This document shows positions 52,151-62,208 of a stretch of 64,000 bases of DNA, in pieces. Below the pieces are notes generated by a model that saw only the letters and a program-made list of their open reading frames with translations, made no database searches and had not been told where the DNA came from. Source of the DNA: Proteobacteria bacterium ST_bin11 (GTDB taxonomy: Bacteria; Pseudomonadota; Gammaproteobacteria; Methylococcales; Methylomonadaceae). The position numbers and the translations under genes were made by a program. The DNA lies in NCBI GenBank assembly GCA_002083615.1, contig MSXO01000005.1, positions 62,001 to 126,000 on the forward strand, given 5' to 3'. Each line of letters begins with the position of its first letter. The stretch's first letter is position 1.

Positions 52151-54244
52151 ATGCAAAGCTACATCTATTATAGTTACTTGAGCGCAGCAATTGCTTATAG
52201 TCTTTTACTTTTGTATGCTTGCACTAGGAAAAACTTGCACGCCCCCTTCATAGTAGCAGTTCTGTGCTCGATAGCCTGGTGTATAAGCGTAATTCTTTCA
52301 ACAAAAAACAGCCATTTCTTCTATGCTGACACTCTACCCTACGAAACACTCCGTAATGCATCCTGGTTTTTACAACTTGGATTATTGCTGTCTAAGCAGC
52401 GATATAATGATCACAAGCAAATATTTAAATCTAAGTTTAGCTTAGTCGCAGTCATAATTTTTGCTGTAGTGCTAACTATCGAGGTCTTCTCCACCCCTCT
52501 AGGCTTCCTTCGAGAACATCTAAATCTGGACCCTCGTTTCTCATCGCACGTTGTATTCGCTGTATTTGGCCTTATTTTGGTAGAGCAGCTTTACCGTAGC
52601 ACCCCTCTAAAGCAAAGGTGGAATCTCAAGTTTCTGTGCATAAGTCTAGGCTCACTTTTTGCGGTGGACTTACTGGTTTATAGCAAGTCGTTGCTATTCA
52701 GCACCCTCGACTTCGGACTATGGCAGTCTCGAGGTGTAATCAACACACTGATGACGCCGTTTTTGGCAGTCACACTAACCCGACTAAAGCTTAACAGTCA
52801 AAGCACCGAACTGACAACACCCCGTAAAACAATTTTTTACACAACGATCCTTTTCGGTTGCGGCCTTTATTTAATCCTCATGTCATTTGCCGGTTTTTAT
52901 ATCAAACGCGCAAATACGGAATGGGGCGAAGTTGCACAAACTCTATTTATTTTTCTTGCCATTCTCCTGCTTATTATCCCGTTCACATCAGGTAAAATCA
53001 GAGCAGTATCTAAAGTCTACTTTAGTAAACATTTCTTCCATTACAGCTATGATTACCGTGAAGAGTGGCTCAAAATCAGTAAATCGCTCGCCAAGCTTGA
53101 GTCTCTTGACGAGCTAAAAGGGTTCATCATAACCACCTTGACAGACTTGGTAGAGAGCGCGGGGGGAGGATTGTGGTTAAAAAATGATCAAGGCCAGTTT
53201 TTTTTAGCTGCTGAGCAAAATCTCAAGCTTACACCTCAGGAAATCGAATACCTCCAAAATTTAGACGATCTGCCTCAATATCTTGCCAATAAGCAATGGG
53301 TGATCGACTTTTTCGAACTAGCTCATGCTCCAGAGGTTTACGATGACATCGATTTATCACCATGGTGCTACGAGGATAGCCAAGTTTGGCTTATAGTTCC
53401 GTTATTCCATCTAAATAAGCTCGAAGCTTTTGCGGTACTGACCCAGGCACGTGCACCGCGAAAACTTGACTGGGAGGACCACGACCTCTTGAAAACAGTT
53501 GGGATGCAACTTGCCAACGCTATAGCTCTAAATCGAACAAGCGAAGAACTTGCCAATAATCGTCAATTTGAGACTTACCACCGCCTGTCCGCGTATCTAG
53601 TGCACGACCTCAAAAACCTGGTAGCCCAAATCTCATTGATCGTGAAAAACGCGGAAAAACATAAACACAATCCAGACTTCTTCGACGACACGATAGATAC
53701 GCTAAACAATGTAGTTAAGAAAATGCATCATATCGTCGAGCAGCTAAAACAAGGCGAAACCAACGCAACCACGGCTAACACATTTATCAATCTAGTGGAA
53801 TTGGTTAAAAATATCGCGCAACAACATCGCGGCACACCAACTTTGCAGATGAGCACAACATTGAGCGATTGCTTTGTCACCGCCGACAAAATAAAACTAA
53901 CAAACATCTTGACAAATTTGGTTCAAAACGCACAAGACGCCACTACAAAAAGCGGTGGTTGGGTTAAGCTTGAATTAACAAAAAACCAAGACTATGCTGT
54001 CGTCAAGATAATTGACAACGGCATAGGCATGGAAAAACAGTTTATTGCTGAGCGTCTGTTCAAGCCGTTCGATACGACAAAAGGCAATGCTGGCATGGGA
54101 ATCGGCGCCTACGAAGCCCGCGATTACATTCTAAAGCAATCTGGAAGTATCCGGGTTGATAGCAATCCAGGTCAAGGCACCGCTTTCACCATTCAGTTAC
54201 CACTAGCTCAGCGAGTTTCCGCCAGGCAAGGAAATAATGACTAA
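52151..54244 (+). CDS. prsK: XrtA/PEP-CTERM system histidine kinase PrsK
   Basis: A 697-residue sensor kinase. The N-terminal 295 residues hold about eight membrane helices. A GAF-like domain (about 310-470) comes next. The HisKA-type segment YLVHDLKNLVAQ has the phospho-accepting His at residue 485. The HATPase domain follows, with LVQNAQDAT (N box), IIDNGIGM (G1), and FKPFDTTKGNAGMGIGAYEA (F and G2 boxes). It fits TIGR02916. It presumably senses an envelope signal and phosphorylates PrsR. The stop overlaps the prsR start by 8 nt. Confidence 0.95.
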   Translation: MQSYIYYSYLSAAIAYSLLLLYACTRKNLHAPFIVAVLCSIAWCISVILSTKNSHFFYADTLPYETLRNASWFLQLGLLLSKQRYNDHKQIFKSKFSLVAVIIFAVVLTIEVFSTPLGFLREHLNLDPRFSSHVVFAVFGLILVEQLYRSTPLKQRWNLKFLCISLGSLFAVDLLVYSKSLLFSTLDFGLWQSRGVINTLMTPFLAVTLTRLKLNSQSTELTTPRKTIFYTTILFGCGLYLILMSFAGFYIKRANTEWGEVAQTLFIFLAILLLIIPFTSGKIRAVSKVYFSKHFFHYSYDYREEWLKISKSLAKLESLDELKGFIITTLTDLVESAGGGLWLKNDQGQFFLAAEQNLKLTPQEIEYLQNLDDLPQYLANKQWVIDFFELAHAPEVYDDIDLSPWCYEDSQVWLIVPLFHLNKLEAFAVLTQARAPRKLDWEDHDLLKTVGMQLANAIALNRTSEELANNRQFETYHRLSAYLVHDLKNLVAQISLIVKNAEKHKHNPDFFDDTIDTLNNVVKKMHHIVEQLKQGETNATTANTFINLVELVKNIAQQHRGTPTLQMSTTLSDCFVTADKIKLTNILTNLVQNAQDATTKSGGWVKLELTKNQDYAVVKIIDNGIGMEKQFIAERLFKPFDTTKGNAGMGIGAYEARDYILKQSGSIRVDSNPGQGTAFTIQLPLAQRVSARQGNND

Positions 54245-55610
54245 CTCTAAAGTACTCTTGATTATCGAGGACGACCCAGGTTTACAAAAACAGCTCAAGT
54301 GGGCCTTCGAGCAATATGAAGTAGTAATAGCAAGTAACAGAGATGAAGCAATAGTAGCCCTTAGGCGTTATGAGCCAAGCGTAGTTACCTTGGATCTAGG
54401 CTTACCACCCGACCCTAGCAACGCCACAGAAGGACTAGCAACTCTCAAAGAAATCCTCGAGTTAATACCGGCTACAAAGGTAATCGTGGTAACCGGCAAT
54501 GATGACCGAGCGAATGCCATTCACGCTGTGGCATTAGGCGCTTATGATTTTTATCAAAAACCGGTTGACCCTGATGTCTTAGGTTTAATTATAGAAAGAG
54601 CATTTCAGCTAGACGCACTGGAACGCGATTATCAAATATTGCAACAACAAAAACCCCTGACGGGCGTTATAGCAACCAGCCCTCAGATGCAGTCGGTCAT
54701 GAGAATGATCGAAAAGATTGCCCCGACCCAAGCAACCGTACTGCTAATCGGCGAAAGCGGTACCGGCAAAGAGTTGATGGCAAAAGCCCTACATCGCTTA
54801 AGCACGCGCGCATCTCAGCCTTTTGTAGCGGTTAACTGCGCCGCCATTCCAGAAACACTGCTAGAGAGCGAATTATTCGGCTATGAGAAAGGTGCATTCA
54901 CCGGCGCGGTAGCACAAACCAAAGGCAAAATCGAATATGCGCAAGGCGGAACATTCTTTTTAGACGAAATAGGCGATCTACCTTTTGCGTTACAAGCTAA
55001 ATTACTTCGATTTATCCAGGAACGCGTCATAGAACGCTTAGGAGGCCGAAAGGAGATTATTGTCGATGTGCGCATCATCTGCGCAACTCATCGCCATTTG
55101 CCCGACCTTATTGCGCAAGGCAACTTTCGGGGAGATTTATATTACCGGCTTAGCGAGATCGTGGTTGATATTCCGCCCCTACGCGAGCGCGAAGGGGACA
55201 TCATCACCATCGCTAACGCCCTTATTCAAAGATATTGCCGCGAGAACAATTCCAAGGAAAAACACTTTTCCCATGACGCAGCCCGCGCCCTAGAGACCTA
55301 CAGTTGGCCGGGCAACATTCGGGAGATGGAGAATAAAATTAAACGGGCTGTCATCTTATCAGACAGCAATTTCGTTACTGCTGAAGAACTGGAGATTGGT
55401 AGCGATAACGACAAATCCATGCCGCTAAATCTAAAGTCGGTGCGAGAAGCCGCTGAAACCATCGCTATCAAGCGGGCTCTTACCTACGCAGACCATAATA
55501 TATCCGAAGCAGCCAAACTATTGGGAGTTACCCGTCCGACTCTGTACGGTTTATTTGAAAAGTACGGGCTTCAATCTCTGTTGCGCAATCATGATGAACA
55601 TATTGAGTGA
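54237..55610 (+). CDS. prsR: PEP-CTERM-box sigma-54 response regulator PrsR
   Basis: A 457-residue NtrC-type regulator. The receiver domain (1-125) has Asp12/Asp13 and the phosphorylated Asp53 (VVTLDLGLPP). The AAA+ domain (about 145-375) has GESGTGKE, the GAFTGA loop that contacts sigma-54, and FLDEIGDL. A C-terminal Fis-type helix-turn-helix (ISEAAKLLGVTRPTLYGLFEKYG) ends the protein. It activates sigma-54 promoters, typically of PEP-CTERM-protein genes and EPS genes (TIGR02915). It is co-expressed with PrsK. No clear binding boxes were identified in front of the EPS genes here. Confidence 0.95.
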   Translation: MTNSKVLLIIEDDPGLQKQLKWAFEQYEVVIASNRDEAIVALRRYEPSVVTLDLGLPPDPSNATEGLATLKEILELIPATKVIVVTGNDDRANAIHAVALGAYDFYQKPVDPDVLGLIIERAFQLDALERDYQILQQQKPLTGVIATSPQMQSVMRMIEKIAPTQATVLLIGESGTGKELMAKALHRLSTRASQPFVAVNCAAIPETLLESELFGYEKGAFTGAVAQTKGKIEYAQGGTFFLDEIGDLPFALQAKLLRFIQERVIERLGGRKEIIVDVRIICATHRHLPDLIAQGNFRGDLYYRLSEIVVDIPPLREREGDIITIANALIQRYCRENNSKEKHFSHDAARALETYSWPGNIREMENKIKRAVILSDSNFVTAEELEIGSDNDKSMPLNLKSVREAAETIAIKRALTYADHNISEAAKLLGVTRPTLYGLFEKYGLQSLLRNHDEHIE

Positions 55611-55678
55611 CGCCGATAGCCTAACGTCGAGAAATTTGCGGTTGGCGGCAAAACTTTATAAAGACGCCAACAGTGGGA

Positions 55679-56440
55679 CTAAGCTCTAGCCACATAAGAA
55701 ACGACACCAATTTGCTTTACCTGACGCCTACCCGCCTCTTTGTCAATATCAGAATACATCCGAAAATCATTTCTGTAATCCTCTAACCATAACGGATTTT
55801 CCAGAATTTTCTTAACACTCAAATAGTAAGGTTCCCGCGAGCTTTGGCGCGGACTAGCATTGCCTACTTGCTGAACATCAAAACCTTGCTTTTTAACTAA
55901 AGACGCCAGTGCCGGATTGTATAGGGTATACCAGTGCTTGATGCCATTGCGGGCAGAATAAATCGCCGCCGCTCTATAAAGTCCCCACATGATATTTCTA
56001 TTCATATTGCCGCAGTCATGCAGAAAACTAATTTTTCGACTTTCTTCAGTCACATCGACTGACGTGTTTCTCAAAGCAAAACGCCTTGCTTCCTTAATAA
56101 TGCACAACCTGGATATTTCGACGGAATTTTTGTATCTATCTCTAGATAATCGCTCAAAAGCAACTCCGCTTTCCTGAAAAGGAAACACTTGACCTTTGTG
56201 CATCACCATCCTTATTCCACCCAACCACTGCCTAGTGTATCGATGCCTAACTAAAAAATGAACAGCACAATTGTCCCATTCATCTTTCTCTTGTTGATCG
56301 GGGAACCGCCGTTTATCTTCTAAACCCACTTCCTCGCAATAAACCCGATATCTAAGTTCATAATGGATTTTTTTAGTTTCCGGCGTATCCGCCAAAAAAA
56401 CCTCAAAACAATTGTCAAAAGACTGCTTCTGTCGATTCAA
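55679..56440 (-). CDS. PEP-CTERM/exosortase system-associated acyltransferase (second copy, LuxI-like)
   Basis: A 253-residue paralogue of the 50808-51545 protein. HYELRYRVYCEEVGLEDKRRFPDQQEKDEWD near residue 25 and SVEISRLCIIKEARRF near residue 108 are the conserved segments. Similarity between the two copies is limited outside these motifs, so they may make different products or use different acceptors. It is convergent with prsR, with a 68-nt gap, and closes the regulatory end of the EPS locus. Confidence 0.88.
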   Translation of the reverse strand: MNRQKQSFDNCFEVFLADTPETKKIHYELRYRVYCEEVGLEDKRRFPDQQEKDEWDNCAVHFLVRHRYTRQWLGGIRMVMHKGQVFPFQESGVAFERLSRDRYKNSVEISRLCIIKEARRFALRNTSVDVTEESRKISFLHDCGNMNRNIMWGLYRAAAIYSARNGIKHWYTLYNPALASLVKKQGFDVQQVGNASPRQSSREPYYLSVKKILENPLWLEDYRNDFRMYSDIDKEAGRRQVKQIGVVSYVARA

Positions 56441-56603
56441 GAGACACCCTACCTAAGCAAAGAAAAATCCCCAACAAGTTCAAGCAACTAGTTACTTTCA
56501 CTCGCACTTAGCTGAGATGGTATCGCAAATGGAGTTAATTTCAATATATATTGTAAAAAAAACCGACACTAAAAATATTTGCTTTTTAGTTACACTGTTC
56601 AAT

Positions 56604-59600
56604 TCAGATCGCGTTCCAGCGTAAATCCAGCGTGAACGAATAGTCCCGATTTAGCTCCTCAGCAGGTAATTCCAGCACGGTATCCGTTGGCGTATGGCCA
56701 TGTTGCCAGAAACGACTAACTCGTCGCCCTTCGGCTTCGTAGGCGTTAACAGGCAGGGTGTCATAATTGCGACCACCCGGGTGAGAAACGTGATAAGTGC
56801 AACCGCCTATAGACCGACTGTTCCAGGTATCAACTAAATCGAATACCAGGGGTGCCTGCACCCCAATAGTGGGATGCAAAGCCGAAGGTGGGTTCCAGGC
56901 GCGATAGCGGATGCCCGCCACCAACTCCCCTTGCTTGCCGGTAGCACGAAGGGGCACTCTACGGCCATTGCAGGTCAATGCGTAGCGTTCACCTATGGCA
57001 CCGCTTAGTTTAACCTGCAAGCGTTCCACCGATGAGTCAACATAGCGCGCGGTACCGCTACTGGTAATTTCTTCACCTAGAACGTGCCACGGCTCTATGG
57101 CCTGGTATAGATCCAACTGCAAATCGTCAACCCGCAAGCTACCAATCCTGGGAAAGCGAAACTCCAGAAAAGGAGCAAACCATTCGGTCTTGAACTCGTA
57201 ACCAGCCGTCTGAAGATCGCGCGCTACATCGTAAATGTCGCTGGCAACAAAGTGAGGGAGCATAAAGCGATCATGTAACTGGGTACCCCAACGTACCAAC
57301 GGCTTTTTGTAAGGCTCACGCCAGAACCATGCCACTAGAGTCCTTAGCAGCAGCATTTGCATCAGGCTCATTCGTGCATGCGGCGGCATTTCAAACGCAC
57401 GCAGTTCCAACAGCCCAAGACGTCCGGCATCGGTCCCAGGCGCATAGAGTTTATCTATACAAAACTCGCTACGGTGGGTGTTGCCGGTCATATCCACCAG
57501 CAAGTTGCGGAATAATCTATCCACCAGCCAAGGCGCAGTTACTTCGCCGTCAGGCATTTGTTGAAAGGCAATTTCCAGTTCGTAAAGACTATCGTTGCGG
57601 GCCTCATCGACTCGTGGCGCTTGGCTGGTCGGGCCGAGAAACAAGCCGGAAAACAAATAGGACAGAGCAGGATGATGCTGCCAATAGGTCACCAGACTAC
57701 GCAACAAATCGGGGCGCCGCAAAATAGGACTGTCCGCAGGCGTGATGCCACCCAAAGTCACGTGATTGCCACCACCGGTTCCGGTGTGACGACCATCCAG
57801 CATGAACTTCTCGGTGCCGAGCCTTGTTAAGCGCGCCAACTCATACAAGGTCGTGGTGTTATGCACCAATTCTTGCCAACTGGCGGCCGGATGGATATTT
57901 ACCTCGATCACACCCGGATCGGGCGTCACCGGCAAACGGGTCAGGCGCAAATCATGCGGCGGCTGATATCCCTCAATCACTACCGGCATCTTTAGCGCCG
58001 CAGCAGTCGACTCCACCGAAGCAATGATGTCCAAGTAATGCTCTAACTCGGTTGTGGGAGGCACAAACACATACAACCGACCGTCACGCGTCTGTACCGA
58101 TAATGCGGTATGCGGCACCCATTCTGGATCGTGCGGCGTTTCATCATCTGCCGCTTCCATTTCGTTTGGATGTAATTCCTGCTTCGCCATTTGGCTGTAA
58201 CGACGACTCACCTCGGAATCGATATCGCCTAGGGGTTCCACCGGCTCGTAAAGACTGCGCTCATGGGCATGATCGCGCTCTTCGAACGGCACCCAAGGCA
58301 GACTGTTCAACGGTAGGCGCAAACCCATCGCCGAGTCGCCCGGCACCAGGAACATCTCACCGCGCCGAAACTCCCAAGCAGTGCTACTCCAAGCACTGTC
58401 CTGGTAACTCCAGTGCAGCGGCAGAACATAACCAATTGGCGCGCCGAGGTCCGCGCTGAGCAATTTGGTCAGACGCTGACGTTCCATATCGTCTTTTAAA
58501 TCAACCTGCAAAGGATCAAGGTTTTTCGGTACCAGACCCTCCTGCAACAGGTAGTAAATTGGATCTTCGTAACCCGGCAGAATGAACTCGCCTGCCAAAC
58601 CCAATCGTTTGACTAACTCACGAATAAAGGCTTCAGCCTGCTTGGTCTCAAAACCATAATCACGGCTCTCATCCGCCAACAAGGCCGGATTCTTCCAGAT
58701 AGGTTTGCCATCTTTGCGCCAAAAACAAGCCAACTGCCAGCGTGGTAAAGCCTCACCTGGATACCATTTGCCCTGACCAAAATACAACAATCCGCCGGGC
58801 GCAAAGCTGTCACGCAAACGCCTGACCAACTTGCCGGCCAATTTGCGCTTTTCCTCGCCATCCGCATCCGTGTTCCACTCCGGCGCATCCATATTATCGA
58901 TGGATACAAAAGTTGGCTCACCGCCCATGGTTAAGCGCACATCACCGGCTTTCAGTTCGGTATCGACCTTTTCGCCAAGACGTTCGATGTCTGCCCATTG
59001 CCTATCGGTATAGGGCTTGGTAACACGAGGATCCTCATGAATGCGACTGACACGATTGGAAAACCCGAAAGTGGTCTCGGCCTTGCCGACAAAACCGCCG
59101 CTGACCGGGGCAGCGCTGACATAATCTGCGGTACAAGCTAGTGGGATATGACCTTCACCGGCAAATAACCCGGACGTTGGGTCTAGACCAACCCAGCCCG
59201 CTCCAGGAATATACACCTCAGCCCAAGCATGTAGATCGGTAAAATCGTGATCGGTACCGGAAGGACCATCCAGCGACTTGACATCCGCCACCAGTTGCAC
59301 CAAATACCCAGACACAAAGCGCGCAGCCAAACCCATATGCCGTAACACCTGGACCAACAACCAGCCCGAGTCTCGACAAGAACCCAATTTTTTTTCCAGG
59401 GTTTCTTCGCAACTTTGCACACCCGGCTCCATCCGAATGGCATAGTTGACGACCTGATTCACAGCCTGATTGATGCCCACCAGAAAATCGACGATGCCTT
59501 GCTTGTCCCGTTTCAATCCAGCCAAAAAGGCTTGCAGCAAAGGCCCTTGCTCACGAATTTCTAGGTAGGGCGCAAGTTCCTTGGCCAATTGTTCCGGGTA

Positions 59601-59915
59601 AGCAAACGGATAATGCTCGGCGTACTCTTCCAGAAAAAAGTCGAAGGGATTGATCACCGTCATATCGGCGATCAGATCCACCTCTATCGAAAATTCGGTA
59701 GTTTTTTCCGGGAACACTAAGCGGGCAAGGTAATTGCCGAACGGATCCTGCTGCCAGTTAATGAAGTGCTTATCCGGCTTGACGGTCAGCGAATACGCGC
59801 TCACCTCCGTCCGCGAGTGCGACGCTGGTCTCAGCCGCAAGACATGGGGACCCAGTTGAACCGGGTGATCGTAGTGGTAACTGGTTTTGTGATTAATCGC
59901 GACTCTAATACTCAT
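56604..59915 (-). CDS. Transglutaminase-like/DUF2126 protein of an ATP-grasp peptide-ligase operon
   Basis: An 1103-residue protein. The N-terminal transglutaminase N domain (about 1-85) opens with HKTSYHYDHPVQLGPHVLRLRP. The core transglutaminase fold (about 150-250) has the triad Cys180 (LGSCRDSG), His229 (DLHAWAEVY) and Asp245 (GLDPTSG), so it should be an active cysteine peptidase or transglutaminase. The long C-terminal part (about 290-1103) is DUF2126. These occur with circularly permuted ATP-grasp and alpha-E proteins and are predicted to process or make peptide tags. The start overlaps the VOC-like gene stop by 4 nt. Confidence 0.92.
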   Translation of the reverse strand: MSIRVAINHKTSYHYDHPVQLGPHVLRLRPASHSRTEVSAYSLTVKPDKHFINWQQDPFGNYLARLVFPEKTTEFSIEVDLIADMTVINPFDFFLEEYAEHYPFAYPEQLAKELAPYLEIREQGPLLQAFLAGLKRDKQGIVDFLVGINQAVNQVVNYAIRMEPGVQSCEETLEKKLGSCRDSGWLLVQVLRHMGLAARFVSGYLVQLVADVKSLDGPSGTDHDFTDLHAWAEVYIPGAGWVGLDPTSGLFAGEGHIPLACTADYVSAAPVSGGFVGKAETTFGFSNRVSRIHEDPRVTKPYTDRQWADIERLGEKVDTELKAGDVRLTMGGEPTFVSIDNMDAPEWNTDADGEEKRKLAGKLVRRLRDSFAPGGLLYFGQGKWYPGEALPRWQLACFWRKDGKPIWKNPALLADESRDYGFETKQAEAFIRELVKRLGLAGEFILPGYEDPIYYLLQEGLVPKNLDPLQVDLKDDMERQRLTKLLSADLGAPIGYVLPLHWSYQDSAWSSTAWEFRRGEMFLVPGDSAMGLRLPLNSLPWVPFEERDHAHERSLYEPVEPLGDIDSEVSRRYSQMAKQELHPNEMEAADDETPHDPEWVPHTALSVQTRDGRLYVFVPPTTELEHYLDIIASVESTAAALKMPVVIEGYQPPHDLRLTRLPVTPDPGVIEVNIHPAASWQELVHNTTTLYELARLTRLGTEKFMLDGRHTGTGGGNHVTLGGITPADSPILRRPDLLRSLVTYWQHHPALSYLFSGLFLGPTSQAPRVDEARNDSLYELEIAFQQMPDGEVTAPWLVDRLFRNLLVDMTGNTHRSEFCIDKLYAPGTDAGRLGLLELRAFEMPPHARMSLMQMLLLRTLVAWFWREPYKKPLVRWGTQLHDRFMLPHFVASDIYDVARDLQTAGYEFKTEWFAPFLEFRFPRIGSLRVDDLQLDLYQAIEPWHVLGEEITSSGTARYVDSSVERLQVKLSGAIGERYALTCNGRRVPLRATGKQGELVAGIRYRAWNPPSALHPTIGVQAPLVFDLVDTWNSRSIGGCTYHVSHPGGRNYDTLPVNAYEAEGRRVSRFWQHGHTPTDTVLELPAEELNRDYSFTLDLRWNAI

Positions 59916-61165
59916 GCTGGCACCGAACTGCTGGCTTCGCTTTCAGCCTGCAATAGCCTTAAATTTTCTTCCACGCCCGCCGCGTGCGTCAATTCCGCCA
60001 CGTTCTGCTTGGTGAAAAAGCCGTCGAAATCGCCGAAACGTTGCACATATTCAACTATCAAAGAGGAATGCTCCGATGCACTGGAAAATATCTGCTTCAA
60101 GCCTTCCTCGCGCGAACCGATCACATCCAGCAGAAAGTCCTTGCCCCTAGCCCTGATGGCCTGAACCACATAATCGATATTGGCTTGGCCGCCGATCTCG
60201 CCATCCGCCACTTCCAACGCAACATGATGCAAGCGCGGGCCATAGTTACGCACAAAACTCTCGGTCGGCGACGGCAGGCCTACAAGGTGATTGACAAAAT
60301 AAGGATGATTGGCTGCGGTAAACACTTTGGCCGGACTAATCCGTTCTTCGGGATAATGAATACTTTTGGTGACATTGGTCGACGAATTCTGATTAGCAAT
60401 ATCGTAGGAACCCCAGTAATAGTAACTGGATAGGGTTAGATATTCCAAAATAGCCACCTCCCGATTCTGGCTGTAAACCCGGGTAGCTAAATGATCGACA
60501 GGCCGAATCAATTTATCCAGGCCCAATTCTTCCTGAATTTCCTTGGCTTGCCGGTAACCGCGATTCACGTCATCGAGAATCACGCTGTTGCCCAATGCAT
60601 ACACTCTTATATCTTCTGGCGGGCGTTCCCAGTAAGCAACTATGTTATGCGTATACGGCGATGGTTTGACGATGGCCATATTACCCGGCAATTCCAATTT
60701 TCGAATTTGATCCTGATTGAAGAAGCGAATTTCCCTGGCTTTTTGCTGCTCGACCACTTCATGCAAATTGCTGACGCGAAAAATCTCTCCCATATACCGC
60801 GAATTGGGTTTGTGCGCACCGATCGGGTAGACCTCGTTCAGGCTACGGAAGATATCGCCACGACCGGGGACCCGCACCTCCCGGACCAATAGGTCGGGTG
60901 AATTCATGTCAATACGCAGCACATGGGTCCAATGACCTTCCGATTCCAACGTCACCAGATAGTGATAAGGTGTCATCAACGCCAATTCGCTGACGTAGGC
61001 CGCTGAGCACCCCGGCTCCACCGTCAACATTAACGCATCGATTTCGCGGATCATCTCGGTCAGACCTGTCCGATCCCGGTTTTCTAGCAATTTGAGCAGA
61101 AATTCGTCAAACCAGGGCGAATTGGCCTTGTCGCCCTGCTTGGGGTGGATTAGTGAATTTATCAT
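59912..61165 (-). CDS. VOC-fold protein similar to 4-hydroxyphenylpyruvate dioxygenase
   Basis: A 417-residue protein whose C-terminal half resembles the iron domain of 4-hydroxyphenylpyruvate dioxygenase. His225 (RPVDHLATRV), His313 or His314 (RLHHVALEV) and Glu372 (IVEYVQRFGDFDGFF) match the HPPD H-H-E iron ligands in order and context. The final QRFGD..GFF...NVAEL resembles the HPPD QR.G...GFG.GNFKAL tail. The N-terminal 200 residues are different from HPPD and not recognised. The gene lies inside the ATP-grasp/transglutaminase operon. Its stop overlaps the transglutaminase start by 4 nt. It may oxidise the product or an amino acid substrate of this system. Confidence 0.7.
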   Translation of the reverse strand: MINSLIHPKQGDKANSPWFDEFLLKLLENRDRTGLTEMIREIDALMLTVEPGCSAAYVSELALMTPYHYLVTLESEGHWTHVLRIDMNSPDLLVREVRVPGRGDIFRSLNEVYPIGAHKPNSRYMGEIFRVSNLHEVVEQQKAREIRFFNQDQIRKLELPGNMAIVKPSPYTHNIVAYWERPPEDIRVYALGNSVILDDVNRGYRQAKEIQEELGLDKLIRPVDHLATRVYSQNREVAILEYLTLSSYYYWGSYDIANQNSSTNVTKSIHYPEERISPAKVFTAANHPYFVNHLVGLPSPTESFVRNYGPRLHHVALEVADGEIGGQANIDYVVQAIRARGKDFLLDVIGSREEGLKQIFSSASEHSSLIVEYVQRFGDFDGFFTKQNVAELTHAAGVEENLRLLQAESEASSSVPA

Positions 61166-61263
61166 CCGTTTACCTCTAACTCTATGTATCCATTAGGCTG
61201 AATCGCAAACAATTCCGTCAAACCCCAAAAAACAAATACTTACGACAGGGGTTAATCAAGCGC

Positions 61264-62208
61264 TTATTCCGGCCCGTTTAAAAAAGCCCGCTGAATTTCG
61301 GCACCAAGCACATTGTTGCGTAAAATGAAATCCTGCAAAAACTCGTGCAAGCCGACAGTAAAAATATCCGCCATCCGCCCGTAATGAAGCCGCGCATGAT
61401 TTTCGCCGGCCAGTCGCAAACATTCCTGCCCCCGCTGCCGACACAGTTGCTCCAGAATGGGCGCCAATTCGTCGTAGCAAGCATGCAATGAACGCGGCAT
61501 ATCGTCCCGCAAAACCAGCAATTCTGCTACTTTCCAAGGCTCTATAGTATCCCGAAACACTTTTTGATAGGCCTCAAAAGCCGACACCGAGCGCAACAAG
61601 GAACTCCATTCGTAATAGTCGACCTGAGCTTCCTGGGCTTCCACAACCGGCAACAGCAACTGATATTTGGCGTCTAACAGACGCGCAGTATTATCAGCCC
61701 GCTCCACAAAGCTTCCCAAACGCACAAACTTGTAACTATCGTCGCGCAACATGGTACCGAAGGTGACGCCGCGAAACAGATGAGAACGGGACTTTACCCA
61801 GTCGCAAAACTCACAAATATCGGCTTCGTTTAAACCCTGGCGAATCCGTTGCCTCAGCTCCAACCACAAGGCGTTGACGGTCTCCCACATTTCCGAAGAC
61901 ATTGCCACCCTTACCGCGCGGGCATTCTCGCGCGCCGCGCCCAAGGCACTGACGATGCTGGACGGGTTGCGCTCATCCAAAGCCATGAAGTGAATCACAT
62001 TGGCCGCAGTATAACCCGAGTAATTTTTCTCGAAAGCCTCAATATCATCTGCGATCTGCACTGGCGGTTTCCAGCGTGCCGTTTCGTCATAAGCGCTATT
62101 GGCGACTAGAGACATCCGATAGGTCACGTCCAACACCCGCGCCATATTCTCGGCACGCTCTATGTAACGCGCCATCCAGTAGAGATGATCAGCGGTACGA
62201 CTCAGCAT
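61264..62208 (-). CDS. Alpha-E domain-containing protein
   Basis: A 314-residue all-helical protein of the alpha-E family (PF04168). It begins MLSRTADHLYWMARYIERAENMARVLDV, the conserved signature, and repeats the pattern near residue 170 (FVRLGSFVERADNTARLLDAKY). It lacks a known enzyme motif and probably acts as a partner of the ATP-grasp ligase. I chose the ATG at 62208. The ATP-grasp stop lies within the first codons (ATGCTGA), a 7-nt overlap, so the two are coupled. The VOC-like gene follows after 98 nt. Confidence 0.93.
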   Translation of the reverse strand: MLSRTADHLYWMARYIERAENMARVLDVTYRMSLVANSAYDETARWKPPVQIADDIEAFEKNYSGYTAANVIHFMALDERNPSSIVSALGAARENARAVRVAMSSEMWETVNALWLELRQRIRQGLNEADICEFCDWVKSRSHLFRGVTFGTMLRDDSYKFVRLGSFVERADNTARLLDAKYQLLLPVVEAQEAQVDYYEWSSLLRSVSAFEAYQKVFRDTIEPWKVAELLVLRDDMPRSLHACYDELAPILEQLCRQRGQECLRLAGENHARLHYGRMADIFTVGLHEFLQDFILRNNVLGAEIQRAFLNGPE

